Below, piece after piece: positions 13,693 through 23,616 of a DNA stretch of 34,168 nt. A program made the position numbers and the translations under genes. The DNA is from Polynucleobacter meluiroseus (GTDB lineage: Bacteria; Pseudomonadota; Gammaproteobacteria; Burkholderiales; Burkholderiaceae), in contig CAMEXM010000017.1 of the NCBI GenBank assembly GCA_945947155.1, forward strand, positions 1 through 34,168. The letters are read 5' to 3'. The notes beneath the pieces are model-generated. The model had not been told where the DNA came from. It did no database searches and was given only the letters and a program-made list of their open reading frames with translations. Positions within the stretch are counted from its first letter, which is position 1, and every line of letters begins with the position of its first letter.

Positions 13693-13913
13693 TTTCGGAG
13701 GGTTGATTGTAGCGATTTTCTAAAGTTATCCACAAGCCATTGATAGGTGTAAAACCTGTGGATAAGTTGTGGCCAAACGATAAAAAACCATATAAATCAA
13801 ACAACAAAGAAAAAAATAGAAAATAAAATAAGGGAAAAACCCAATAAAGGTACAACTTAGGTTGACCTTTTGGGCGCCACAAAGGAAAATACTTGGCTTT
13901 CCCGAGGTCAAAC
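13693..13913. other. dnaA-rpmH intergenic region with inverted DnaA boxes and AT-rich tract (second candidate origin module / dnaA control region)
   Basis: TTATCCACA 13726-13734 and TGTGGATAA 13757-13765, both exact; A/T-rich stretch about 13779-13835. Confidence 0.65.
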
Positions 13914-14048
13914 ATGAAAAGAACATATCAACCATCCGTAACCCGCCGCAAACGCACCCACGGATTTCGTGTGCGCATGAAAACACGTGGTGGCCGCACC
14001 GTTTTAAATGCACGTCGTGCCAAAGGCCGTAAACGCCTAGCAGTGTAA
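13914..14048 (+). CDS. rpmH: 50S ribosomal protein L34
   Basis: [44 protein letters not shown] (44 aa, below the ORF-track cut-off). Confidence 0.97.
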   Translation: MKRTYQPSVTRRKRTHGFRVRMKTRGGRTVLNARRAKGRKRLAV

Positions 14049-14058
14049 AGTCGCTCGC

Positions 14059-14379
14059 TTGAATAGCGCACGCATATCCGAATTACTTAAAACAAATCCC
14101 AAAACATCAAAAAACTGGGGTTTGTATTTGGGGTCACGCAGTCAAGGCATGGATGGCGCCCTGGGAATAACTGTTGCCAAAAAATTGGCCAAAAGAGCGG
14201 TTGATCGAAACAAACTCAAACGCTTCATACGAGAAAGCACGCGCCAACCGCATAGCACCATATTAGAGACCCACGATATTGTTGTTCGACTTAAAAAACC
14301 AATTGGCCAAACAACGCGGGGACGATTGCGCTCTATGGAATTTTGCGCCCTAAAAGAGCAATTAGTGGAGTTAATTTAA
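14059..14379 (+). CDS. rnpA: Ribonuclease P protein component
   Basis: VAKKLAKRAVDRNKLKRFIRES signature; TTG start; downstream of rpmH. Confidence 0.94.
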   Translation: MNSARISELLKTNPKTSKNWGLYLGSRSQGMDGALGITVAKKLAKRAVDRNKLKRFIRESTRQPHSTILETHDIVVRLKKPIGQTTRGRLRSMEFCALKEQLVELI

Positions 14380-14619
14380 GTGCAGATCATTAACCGCGCA
14401 GCAATAGCAATGATCCGTATCTACCAGATAGCCCTGAGCCCATTTTTTGGTACTCAATGCAAATACGAACCAAGCTGTTCCCAATACGCATGCGATTGTT
14501 TTAAAGCCCACGGCAGCGCTAAAAGCGCCAGACTGATTGTCTGGCGGCTATTGCGATGCAACCCTTGGAGTCATGGTGGCTATGACCCAGCAATTAACCC
14601 ACGCAAGATAAAAGAATAA
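14380..14619 (+). CDS. yidD: Membrane protein insertion efficiency factor YidD
   Basis: YQIALSPFFGTQCKYEPSCSQYACDCFKAHG; GTG start. Confidence 0.94.
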   Translation: MQIINRAAIAMIRIYQIALSPFFGTQCKYEPSCSQYACDCFKAHGSAKSARLIVWRLLRCNPWSHGGYDPAINPRKIKE

Positions 14620-14623
14620 ATAC

Positions 14624-16288
14624 ATGGATACGAAAAGAACCATCCTCTGGGCCGTTTTCTCAATCGCAGGACTGCTCCTTTACAACAACTGGTTGGCATA
14701 CGAGGGCAAAACACCGCTATTTGGACCTCAAAGCATGAGCAAGCAAGAAAGCGCGCCCATTAGCGATGAAAAGAAGAGTGACGTCCCGGTACCAACAGCA
14801 ACCAGCGCCAACACCGCACCAGTGCTTGCGCCAAAAGCAATTCCAGCAAGCATGGCACAACTGGCAAACAAAGAGCGATTCACTTTACAAAACGACATGC
14901 TGGCAATTGAGGTCAGTGCAGACGGTGCAAATGTAGTTAGCGCAACCTTGTTAAAAGAGCTGGAAATTGACAAGAAACCAATGCAACTGATGCAGGTAAC
15001 CCCCGGCCACCAGTATTTTGCGCGCTCGGGATTAATTGCCGCAGGCAACGCAGAGCTCCCAAATCACACCAGTGAGTTCAAGTTACAAAGCAGCGGCAAA
15101 GATGGGTCAGGACGCCCCTTCTTGGTAGTTGCCAGTGAGCGCAATGGCGTAATCCTTGAAAAAACTTTTATTTTAAATCTTGGTAGTTATGTGATTGATG
15201 TGATGCACCGCGTAACTAAAAATAATGCGGCAGTAGGCCCGCTGGTTTTATACACCGAATTAGTACGCGATGGAAGCAAGCTAGAGGAGAGTCAGTTCTA
15301 CAGCACGTTTACAGGCCCGGCAGTTTATACCGACAAAGAGAAATTTAATAAGCTTGAATTTACCGACATTGAAAAAAATAAAATTACCATACCAAAACAG
15401 GTGCCTGCTGGAGATCCTGCATGGGTGGCGATGGTGCAGCACTATTACGCGAGCGCATGGATACCTAGCGACAAATTAAACCGCGATATTTATGCTGGAA
15501 AAATCGACACCAATGTGTATCGCGTTGGCATTCAAACTCCCCTCGAAAATATTGCAGTAGGTAAAACAACCGTTGAAACCGCGCGTTTATTTGTAGGGCC
15601 GCAACAGGAAAGCACGCTAGAGGCAATAGCGCCCGGATTGGAACTGCTTAAAGATTATGGGTATTTAACCATTCTTGCAAAGCCGATATTTTGGACTCTG
15701 GAGCGTATTTATGAATACGTGAACAATTGGGGTTGGTCAATTGTTATATTGACTTTCTTGATTAAGCTCTTGTTCTACCCGCTATCTGCCGCAAGTTATA
15801 AGTCAATGGCGCGCATGAAAGAGGTGCAGCCACGCGTGATGGCAATGCGAGAGGCCAACAATGGCAACCCGCAAAAAATGAATCAAGAAATGATGGCCTT
15901 ATATAAAAAGGAAAAGATTAATCCCCTTGGTGGTTGTTTGCCAATGTTGATCCAGATACCTGTATTTATTTCCTTGTATTGGGTTTTGTTGTCGTCGGTT
16001 GAAATTCGCAACGCACCTTGGATTCTTTGGATTCATGATTTGGCCGTGCCAGACCCCTATTACATTTTGCCGGTCATTATGGCGGTATCCATGTGGGTTC
16101 AAACTAAATTGAACCCAACTCCACCAGACCCAATTCAGGCAAAAGTGATGCTCTATATGCCAATCATTTTTTCCGTTATGTTCTTTTTCTTCCCGGCCGG
16201 ATTAGTTTTGTACTGGGTGGTAAACAACATATTGTCGATTGCGCAGCAGTGGCAGATCAACAAGATGATTATTAAACGAGCAATGTAA
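14624..16288 (+). CDS. yidC: Membrane protein insertase YidC
   Basis: 554 aa; MDTKRTILW N-terminus, C-terminal 60KD_IMP-type domain. Confidence 0.97.
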   Translation: MDTKRTILWAVFSIAGLLLYNNWLAYEGKTPLFGPQSMSKQESAPISDEKKSDVPVPTATSANTAPVLAPKAIPASMAQLANKERFTLQNDMLAIEVSADGANVVSATLLKELEIDKKPMQLMQVTPGHQYFARSGLIAAGNAELPNHTSEFKLQSSGKDGSGRPFLVVASERNGVILEKTFILNLGSYVIDVMHRVTKNNAAVGPLVLYTELVRDGSKLEESQFYSTFTGPAVYTDKEKFNKLEFTDIEKNKITIPKQVPAGDPAWVAMVQHYYASAWIPSDKLNRDIYAGKIDTNVYRVGIQTPLENIAVGKTTVETARLFVGPQQESTLEAIAPGLELLKDYGYLTILAKPIFWTLERIYEYVNNWGWSIVILTFLIKLLFYPLSAASYKSMARMKEVQPRVMAMREANNGNPQKMNQEMMALYKKEKINPLGGCLPMLIQIPVFISLYWVLLSSVEIRNAPWILWIHDLAVPDPYYILPVIMAVSMWVQTKLNPTPPDPIQAKVMLYMPIIFSVMFFFFPAGLVLYWVVNNILSIAQQWQINKMIIKRAM

Positions 16289-16307
16289 AACTGCATTCAA
16301 TTTCACT

Positions 16308-17687
16308 ATGTTAACAATGGGGCCTGCATCCAGAAAAATCCCCATTGTTGCTATCGCTACCGCGCCTGGCAAAGCCGGGGTAGGGGTTGTTCGTATCAGT
16401 GGCGAAGGCTTGCAGGAACTTGCCATTGCCATTACTAATAAACGTCTGCAGCCCCGCAAAGCCACTCTAGTTGATCTGCGCAACCAAGACGGGCAAATCA
16501 TTGATTCATGCCTTGCAATTTACTTTTTAGGGCCCCATTCATTTACGGGCGAAGATGTACTAGAGCTACAGTGCCACGGCGGGCCCCAACTTCTGGATTT
16601 GGTTGTGCGGCGCTGCCTGCAGCTCGGCTATAGTGCCGGTCTGGCGATAGCCGAGCCAGGCGAATTCTCCCTGCGCGCTTTTTTAAATGGAAAAATTGAT
16701 TTAGCCCAAGCAGAGGCCATTGCTGATTTAATCGATGCGCAATCACACGCCGCCGTTATGGGTGCGGCACGATCCCTGCAGGGCGCATTCTCAGAAGATA
16801 TTCATCGTATAGTACAGGCCCTAACGCAACTGCGCATTTTGGTGGAGTCCACCCTTGATTTTCCGGAAGAAGAAATTGAATTTTTAGAAAATGCCCATGC
16901 GCGCCAACAATTGACGGAAATTCAAGAACACCTCCAGCGTTTACTTGCTACGGCTAAACAAGGGCAAATATTACGAGATGGCGTGCAGTTGGTGCTGGTG
17001 GGCGCGCCCAATGTAGGCAAAAGCTCTTTGTTAAATTGCCTGGCTGGTGAAGAAATTGCAATTGTTACTGCCGTCCCCGGAACAACGCGGGACAGAGTAA
17101 AACTAAGCATCACGCTCGATGGCGTACCGCTACATATTATTGATACCGCCGGCCTACGGCAGACCGATGATGAGGTCGAGGCAATGGGGATCGAACGCAC
17201 TTGGGCTTCGATACGCACAGCCGATTTGCTTCTGTTTATTGAGGCCCCGGGAGCGGCTTCGGCGGAGGAGCCACTTTCTGCAGAAGTGACAGCAGCACTG
17301 CCTGTTGGCTGCACGGTCTTGCGCTTAGTTAATAAAGCAGATCTACTTAGCGCGGCTGAGAAAGCCACAGGCTCCGAACCGCTTTACGTCTCTGCCAAAA
17401 CGGGCGCCGGTATTGCAGAGTTAAAAAATGCGATCTTGTCCCGCATTGGCTGGCGGGCAGGCCAAGAAGATGTTCTCATTTCCCGTCAACGCCACATCGA
17501 CTGTTTAATGCATGCCGAAGCAGCATTAAACAAGGCCGGCCTCTATGCGCTCCAAGGCAATCGCGCACTGGAACTGTTCGCTGAAGAGCTCCGTTTGGCA
17601 CAAGAGCAGCTTGGCCAAATTACTGGCCGCCTATTGCCAGACGATTTGCTTGGAAAAATATTTAGCCAATTTTGCATCGGAAAATAA
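16308..17687 (+). CDS. mnmE: tRNA modification GTPase MnmE (TrmE)
   Basis: [32 protein letters not shown] motifs; C-terminal FCIGK. Confidence 0.97.
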   Translation: MLTMGPASRKIPIVAIATAPGKAGVGVVRISGEGLQELAIAITNKRLQPRKATLVDLRNQDGQIIDSCLAIYFLGPHSFTGEDVLELQCHGGPQLLDLVVRRCLQLGYSAGLAIAEPGEFSLRAFLNGKIDLAQAEAIADLIDAQSHAAVMGAARSLQGAFSEDIHRIVQALTQLRILVESTLDFPEEEIEFLENAHARQQLTEIQEHLQRLLATAKQGQILRDGVQLVLVGAPNVGKSSLLNCLAGEEIAIVTAVPGTTRDRVKLSITLDGVPLHIIDTAGLRQTDDEVEAMGIERTWASIRTADLLLFIEAPGAASAEEPLSAEVTAALPVGCTVLRLVNKADLLSAAEKATGSEPLYVSAKTGAGIAELKNAILSRIGWRAGQEDVLISRQRHIDCLMHAEAALNKAGLYALQGNRALELFAEELRLAQEQLGQITGRLLPDDLLGKIFSQFCIGK

Positions 17688-17832
17688 CAGCGACATTGCC
17701 CATTCTTTTTCCCGGGCATTTCTTCTTCTACCAGCAAAAACAAGAGCTTGCAGCTTCTCGGGGGATGAAAAACGCTTACAGGAAAATGCTAAAATCATTA
17801 AAACAAAGATATTAAAAATGCGAGGGCTTTAC

Positions 17833-19701
17833 ATGAACCAACCATTAACGCACGATGCTATTTCAGTTGCCGCACCAGAATATGTGAAAAACCAAAAACT
17901 CATTCAATGGGTTGCCGAAGTTGCTACGCTAACCAAGCCGGACAACATTCATTGGTGCGATGGTTCGCAAGCCGAATATGATCGACTATGCGATCTAATG
18001 GTGGCTGCTGGCTCATTCAAACGCCTAAATCCAGCCAAGCGTAAAAATTCATTTCTGGCAATATCCGACCCCCAAGATGTCGCCCGCGTAGAAGACCGAA
18101 CCTTTATTTGCTCAGAGCACAAGGATGATGCGGGCCCCACTAATAATTGGGTCGCTCCCGACGAAATGCGCGCAACACTGAAGCCTTTGTTTGCGGGCTG
18201 CATGCGCGGCAGAACGATGTATGTGGTTCCCTTTTCAATGGGCCCCATTGGCTCACCGATCGCACACATTGGTGTAGAGCTATCGGACAGTCCCTATGTG
18301 GCCATCAACATGCGCATCATGACCCGCATGGGGCGCGCTGTCATTGATCAGCTCGGCAGTAGCGGCAATTTTGTACCATGTATTCACACGGTAGGTAAGC
18401 CCTTAGAGGCGGGTGAAAAAGATGTTGTCTGGCCCAACAACCCAACCAAATACATTGTTCATTACCCTGAGACCCGGGAAATCTGGTCTTTTGGTTCGGG
18501 TTATGGCGGAAATGCGTTGTTGGGTAAGAAGTGCTTTGCATTGCGTATTGCATCTACCATGGGACGAGACCAAGGCTGGTTTGCAGAGCACATGCTCATT
18601 CTTGGCGTTACTTCGCCACAAGGAAAGAAATACCACATCGCAGCTGCATTTCCTTCGGCGTGTGGCAAAACCAACTTCTCCATGATGATTCCGCCAAAAG
18701 GATTTGAGGGCTGGAAAGTGACAACCATCGGCGACGATATCGCCTGGATTAAGCCACGCAAAGATGCTGCGACCGGCAAGATGCGTTTTTATGCAATCAA
18801 CCCAGAGTCGGGTTACTTTGGTGTTGCACCAGGCACCAACCGCAAAACAAACCCCAATTGCATAGACTCACTTAACCAAGACGTTATCTTTACCAACGTA
18901 GCGCTAACAGATGACGGCGATGTGTGGTGGGAGGGTTTGACCGAAACGCCACCAGCCCATTTAATTGACTGGCAAGGAAAGGACTGGACTCCGGCAGACG
19001 GAGCAGCCGGAAGAAAAGCGGCCCATCCCAATTCGCGCTTCACCATGGCGGCAACCAATAATCCGGCCGTTGATCCTAATTGGAATGATCCTGACGGCGT
19101 GCCCATTGACGCCTTCTTGTTCGGTGGTCGCCGCTCTACCACCGTACCGTTGGTGAGTGAAGCCCGAGACTGGGAAGAGGGCGTTTATATGGCCGCGACG
19201 ATGGGCTCGGAAACCACCGCCGCCATCACGGGCCAAGTCGGCGTCGTGCGCCGCGACCCGTTTGCAATGCTCGCGTTTGCAGGCTACAACATGAGCGATT
19301 ATTTTCAGCATTGGCTAAGTCTTGGCAAAAAATTAATGGCGTCGGGCGCCGAACTGCCGAAAATTTATTGCGTCAACTGGTTCCGCAAAGACGAAACCGG
19401 CCGATTTGTGTGGCCTGGCTTTGGTGAAAACATGCGCGTATTGGCTTGGATTCTTGAACGCGTGGACGGCAAAGCAAATGGCAAAGAAACCATTTTTGGT
19501 GTCTGCCCTGAGTACAAAGACCTTCATTGGGATGGCCTTGATTTTTCAGCCGAGCAATTCAATCACGTCATGTCGGTAAGCAAGTCAGACTGGCAGGCAG
19601 AAGTGCAGTTGCATTCCGAGCTATTTGAGCAGCTAAAGCACCGCTTGCCAGCCGAACTCTTGGCAACGCGCAGCAAAATTGAGCAACGCATAGGAAGCTA
19701 A
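17833..19701 (+). CDS. pckG: Phosphoenolpyruvate carboxykinase (GTP)
   Basis: ORF 17545-19701; [13 protein letters not shown] kinase motif; likely start MNQPLTHD at 17833. Confidence 0.95.
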   Translation: MNQPLTHDAISVAAPEYVKNQKLIQWVAEVATLTKPDNIHWCDGSQAEYDRLCDLMVAAGSFKRLNPAKRKNSFLAISDPQDVARVEDRTFICSEHKDDAGPTNNWVAPDEMRATLKPLFAGCMRGRTMYVVPFSMGPIGSPIAHIGVELSDSPYVAINMRIMTRMGRAVIDQLGSSGNFVPCIHTVGKPLEAGEKDVVWPNNPTKYIVHYPETREIWSFGSGYGGNALLGKKCFALRIASTMGRDQGWFAEHMLILGVTSPQGKKYHIAAAFPSACGKTNFSMMIPPKGFEGWKVTTIGDDIAWIKPRKDAATGKMRFYAINPESGYFGVAPGTNRKTNPNCIDSLNQDVIFTNVALTDDGDVWWEGLTETPPAHLIDWQGKDWTPADGAAGRKAAHPNSRFTMAATNNPAVDPNWNDPDGVPIDAFLFGGRRSTTVPLVSEARDWEEGVYMAATMGSETTAAITGQVGVVRRDPFAMLAFAGYNMSDYFQHWLSLGKKLMASGAELPKIYCVNWFRKDETGRFVWPGFGENMRVLAWILERVDGKANGKETIFGVCPEYKDLHWDGLDFSAEQFNHVMSVSKSDWQAEVQLHSELFEQLKHRLPAELLATRSKIEQRIGS

Positions 19702-19715
19702 TTCCTGATTGTCAT

Positions 19716-20945
19716 ATGATCGCCCCCCAGCACCATGGCATCGTGGTGATTGGGGCCGGCATTGCAGGCGCAAGCATTGCGCAAGAAATCATTTCTCGGG
19801 GTCACGCAGTATGCGTTGTCGAGGCCGAGAGTGACCTTGCTACAGCCTGCTCAAGCCATGCCTATGCCATTGCGCATCCCCACATCACTCGGGGTTCGGC
19901 AAAGTTACTGCAATTAACCCGCATTGCATTTGAACTGGCATTAGCGCGTTGGGGCGATCAATGGGTACACCGCGGCGCACTACAACCCTTAAAAAATGGC
20001 GTTGATTTTGATCGTGATGCTATGGCTCTGCAATTAAATGAGCTTGGCCTAAGATCTGAAATAGCGCTCCCCGTTTCTGCAGAAGAAGCAAGTCAATTGG
20101 CGGGGGTAGCTCGAGCGGGTGTTTGGTTTGCGAATGCTGGAATGCTAAGCCTAGAAAAAACCGCAAAACAACTATTGCATCCTTGCGCGCAGTTAACGCA
20201 GATCAATCAGATGAAGATAGACTTCTTGGTGCGAGAAGGCAATCACTGGCTGTTGACCGATGCGTCTAAAAAAATTACTATACGCGCAGATAAGGTCATT
20301 GTTGCTGCTGGTTTGGCCTCCAAAAAAATAATGAGCAGTGTCCAAATCAAGTTACCACTCAAACCGGTGCGCGGTCAGCTGAGTTTTTTTAAAATTAGAC
20401 CAAATAGCAACTGGGCGGCCCGCTTACCTCGCGCCATTATCTGTGGTGACGGTTACTGCATTCCGGCGAGTCAATTAGAAAATGGCGATATGCGCTGGAT
20501 TGTGGGCTCGAGCTTTGATGAAAACGAAACCGACAACCATCCCCGCCACGAAAGTGATCGCTTTAACCAAGAACAGGCTGCTGGCCTACTCAACTACGCT
20601 GAAGGCGACCAAAGCGAGCTAATGCCAGACGGACAGTTTGTTGGCATTCGTTGCGTTGCAGGAGATCGACTGCCCATCATCGGCGCATTGCCGCAGCAAC
20701 CCGGCATCTTCGTGGCTACTGCCCTTGGATCACGCGGCATTTTGTGGTCTGCATTGGCAGCAAAGTTAATTGCAGATCAGGTTTTGGCGGGTGACTTTGC
20801 TTTACTAACGCGTTTGGGCTTTACCTCTGCCTTGGCTGCAGCACTCGCGCCCGACCGTTTTTTGGCAGGTGCCGTGCCGCCTGCTTTAGGTGCTTTCGCT
20901 TCAAATTCAAATCCAATTTTGCCGCCATCGCCAAGGGCCAGATAG
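19716..20945 (+). CDS. FAD-dependent oxidase resembling the MnmC C-terminal (o) domain, stand-alone
   Basis: GIVVIGAGIAGASIA dinucleotide fold; ICGDGYCIPAS, GIRCVAGDRLPIIGALP and ALGSRGILWSALAAKLIADQ...LAPDRFL resemble MnmC oxidase motifs from memory; no methyltransferase domain. Confidence 0.75.
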   Translation: MIAPQHHGIVVIGAGIAGASIAQEIISRGHAVCVVEAESDLATACSSHAYAIAHPHITRGSAKLLQLTRIAFELALARWGDQWVHRGALQPLKNGVDFDRDAMALQLNELGLRSEIALPVSAEEASQLAGVARAGVWFANAGMLSLEKTAKQLLHPCAQLTQINQMKIDFLVREGNHWLLTDASKKITIRADKVIVAAGLASKKIMSSVQIKLPLKPVRGQLSFFKIRPNSNWAARLPRAIICGDGYCIPASQLENGDMRWIVGSSFDENETDNHPRHESDRFNQEQAAGLLNYAEGDQSELMPDGQFVGIRCVAGDRLPIIGALPQQPGIFVATALGSRGILWSALAAKLIADQVLAGDFALLTRLGFTSALAAALAPDRFLAGAVPPALGAFASNSNPILPPSPRAR

Positions 20946-23446
20946 GCCTTAAAGCCGCGCCCGGTGCGATTGGACTTAAAGTTGGTTAACAAATCAGTTT
21001 TGCCGGTAGTCAGCAACTTCTGGACTTGTTCCGTCGATATCTCTTGCTGCAACACGACCTTGCCGGTTTTGAAATCACAGGTTTTGCTTGGCCCCGTATT
21101 GCGTTCACAAACATAGCGCATGCCATCTTCATAGATTGCACCAGAACATTTTGGGCAAACACCCAAGGCGGTGCGACCAGTAAAGTCGATGGCTTCCGTT
21201 TCATCATCTCCGGTGTTGCCGAAATCGAACTCCAATTTAAAGCCAGCGTTGGGATAGTCTTTATCGTCTTCCGGAATTTCAGTCAGTTGAATAATGGCTG
21301 TAAACGGGCGGCCAATCTTGCTACGAAATCCCTGCAAGGGTCCGATGGTTTTGTCGCGCAACAGCATCTCGACTTCATCGTATTCAAATGCCCGCCCACC
21401 CGGCGTTTTACTAATCGTAAAGCCACATTTCTCGCAAGCAAAGCGCCGGTAATTTTCTTTGACCGACCCTTTGCAATGCGGACAGGGGGTAGTGAGGGTG
21501 GCGTAGTCACCCGGAATGGTATCGCTGTCATATTCTTTGGCGCGCTTCACGATGCGCTGAGTCATCTGCGCTATTTCCTGCATAAATGCATCGCGCTTCA
21601 TCTTTCCTTGCTCAATAAGCGAGAGCTTGTTTTCCCAATTGCCAGTGAGGTCGGGGCGCGTCAACTCTTCCACGTCTAGACCACGCAACAGGGTCATGAG
21701 CTGAAATGCTTTGGCGGTTGGTATCAGCTCCCTCGCCTCGCGCACCATGTATTTTTCTGCTAGAAGCCCCTCAATGATGGCGGCGCGAGTTGCGGGAGTG
21801 CCAAGACCCTTTTCGGCCATCGCTTCACGCATATCGTCATCATCAACCCACTTGCCAGCACTTTCCATGGCCGAGAGCAGGGTTGCTTCGCTATAGCGGG
21901 CTGGCGGTTTTGTTTTTAAAGCAACTGCCTCAATGGTGTCGCTTTGTACTGTTTCATTTTCTTGTACGGCAACCAGTTCGTCGTCTGCTTGGTTGCTGCG
22001 GCCATAGACGGCCAGCCAACCAGGGTGAATTAAGACGCGCCCTTCGGTTTTAAAGTGGTGCCCCGAACATTCCGTTATGCGCGTGGTGACGCGGAACTCC
22101 GCTGCAGGAAAAAACACAGCCAAGAATCGACGCACAACCAAATCGTAGAGTTTTTGCTCCGGCTCGCTGAGGGTTTTAGGTGACTCCAGCGTTGGAATAA
22201 TGGCGAAGTGGTCGGATATTTTGGAGTTATCAAAAATCCGCTTATTGGGTTTGATCCAGCCATACCCTTTTGTTTTTACTGCGCTATCTTTACCATCGCC
22301 CTTTAATATCGCGTTGGCATGCAGACGATATTCATTGGAATTGGCGGCTAGATTTTCAACGGTCTGCTTGACGGTTTCCAAATAGTCCTCTGGTAGCGCC
22401 CTTGAATCGGTTCTTGGGTAGGTGAGTACCTTGTGGCGTTCGTATAGGGCTTGAGCAAGCCCCAAGGTATTTTTTGCAGAAAAACCAAAACGCGCGTTTG
22501 CCTCGCGCTGTAGGCTAGTTAAATCAAATAACTGGGGCGCTAGTTGTGTTGCTGGTTTTGCCTCTTCACGTACGGTAGCCTTTTTGGTGCGGCATGCCGC
22601 CACAATGCTGTTGGCGGCGGCCTCACTCCACAGTCGGCTCTCACGCAAATCTGGTTCTGCGGCATCTTTCTTAAACTTCGGATCAAACCAACGGCCCTCG
22701 TAAACACCGGCTGAAGCCAGAAAATCAGCCTTAACCTCCCAGTAATCTTTAGAAATAAATTTACGAATGAGCTCTTCCCGCTCGACCACAATCGATAGGG
22801 TTGGGGTTTGTACGCGCCCCACCGTCGTCAAAAAGAAGCCGCCACTTTTGCTATTAAAGGCGGTCATGGCGCGGGTGCCGTTGATGCCCACCAACCAGTC
22901 GGCCTCGGAGCGGCAGCGGGCAGCATCCGCTAGGGGCTGCATGTCCGTATCGGAGCGCAGCGCACCAAACCCCTCGCGGATGGCGTTGGGCGTCATTGAT
23001 TGCAGCCATAGGCGCTTGATTGGTTGACTTGCCTTGGCGTGTTGTGCGATCAATCGAAAAATGAGCTCACCCTCGCGACCCGCATCACATGCGTTGACTA
23101 GTTCGGCGACGTCTTTGCGCTTAATGAGTTTTTGTAACACCTTGAGTCGCGATTCAGTTTTTATAATTGGCCGCAAGTCAAAATGGGGAGGAACCACAGG
23201 TAAATTAGCAAACGACCATTTTCCGCGTTTGACGTCATATTCCTCGGGGGCAGCAATTTCCAAAAGGTGACCCACAGCCGAAGAAACTACAAACTGGTCG
23301 TTTTCAAAGTAATCATCGAATTTAGTAAAGCCGCCTAGGGCCTTGGCAATGTCACTGGCAACCGACGGCTTTTCTGCAATGATCAGTGTTTTAGGCGTGC
23401 TGCCTGCAGTCGATTTGGATGCGGTTTTGATAGTTGCTTTAGCCAC
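20777..23446 (-). CDS. topB: DNA topoisomerase III (type IA) with C-terminal zinc/repeat domains and basic Ala/Lys tail
   Basis: 889 aa; LIIAEKPSVASDIAKALG TOPRIM, CDAGREGELIFR, TTVGRVQTPTL, YPRTDSRAL catalytic Tyr; CPHC...CEKC and CPKC...C zinc motifs. Confidence 0.94.
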   Translation of the reverse strand: MAKATIKTASKSTAGSTPKTLIIAEKPSVASDIAKALGGFTKFDDYFENDQFVVSSAVGHLLEIAAPEEYDVKRGKWSFANLPVVPPHFDLRPIIKTESRLKVLQKLIKRKDVAELVNACDAGREGELIFRLIAQHAKASQPIKRLWLQSMTPNAIREGFGALRSDTDMQPLADAARCRSEADWLVGINGTRAMTAFNSKSGGFFLTTVGRVQTPTLSIVVEREELIRKFISKDYWEVKADFLASAGVYEGRWFDPKFKKDAAEPDLRESRLWSEAAANSIVAACRTKKATVREEAKPATQLAPQLFDLTSLQREANARFGFSAKNTLGLAQALYERHKVLTYPRTDSRALPEDYLETVKQTVENLAANSNEYRLHANAILKGDGKDSAVKTKGYGWIKPNKRIFDNSKISDHFAIIPTLESPKTLSEPEQKLYDLVVRRFLAVFFPAAEFRVTTRITECSGHHFKTEGRVLIHPGWLAVYGRSNQADDELVAVQENETVQSDTIEAVALKTKPPARYSEATLLSAMESAGKWVDDDDMREAMAEKGLGTPATRAAIIEGLLAEKYMVREARELIPTAKAFQLMTLLRGLDVEELTRPDLTGNWENKLSLIEQGKMKRDAFMQEIAQMTQRIVKRAKEYDSDTIPGDYATLTTPCPHCKGSVKENYRRFACEKCGFTISKTPGGRAFEYDEVEMLLRDKTIGPLQGFRSKIGRPFTAIIQLTEIPEDDKDYPNAGFKLEFDFGNTGDDETEAIDFTGRTALGVCPKCSGAIYEDGMRYVCERNTGPSKTCDFKTGKVVLQQEISTEQVQKLLTTGKTDLLTNFKSNRTGRGFKAYLALGDGGKIGFEFEAKAPKAGGTAPAKKRSGASAAAKAEVKPKRVSKAKSPAKT

Positions 23447-23616
23447 GCGTGAACCTAAATTAAGTACAGATTAGTCAAATTAAAGCCATCGATGCGGCGC
23501 TGATTTGCGGCGCACTTCCTTTTTTATTATTAACCGATAAATCAAGAGTTGTCCAAAATGCCCACTTTCCGCTGTATTTACAGCTGATTTACAGCGTTTT
23601 TGTCTGGCGGGATCCA

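Noticed and set aside
13914-17687. rpmH-rnpA-yidD-yidC-mnmE cluster as unusual
   Set aside because: Standard conserved gene order next to dnaA in many bacteria.
17545-17832. N-terminal extension of the 718-aa pckG ORF overlapping mnmE
   Set aside because: The 5' part is an out-of-frame run through the mnmE 3' end; PEPCK homology begins near MNQPLTHD at 17833.
21026-21679. 217-aa plus-strand ORF inside topB
   Set aside because: Antisense to conserved topB zinc/TOPRIM-linked domains; no recognisable family; typical shadow ORF.
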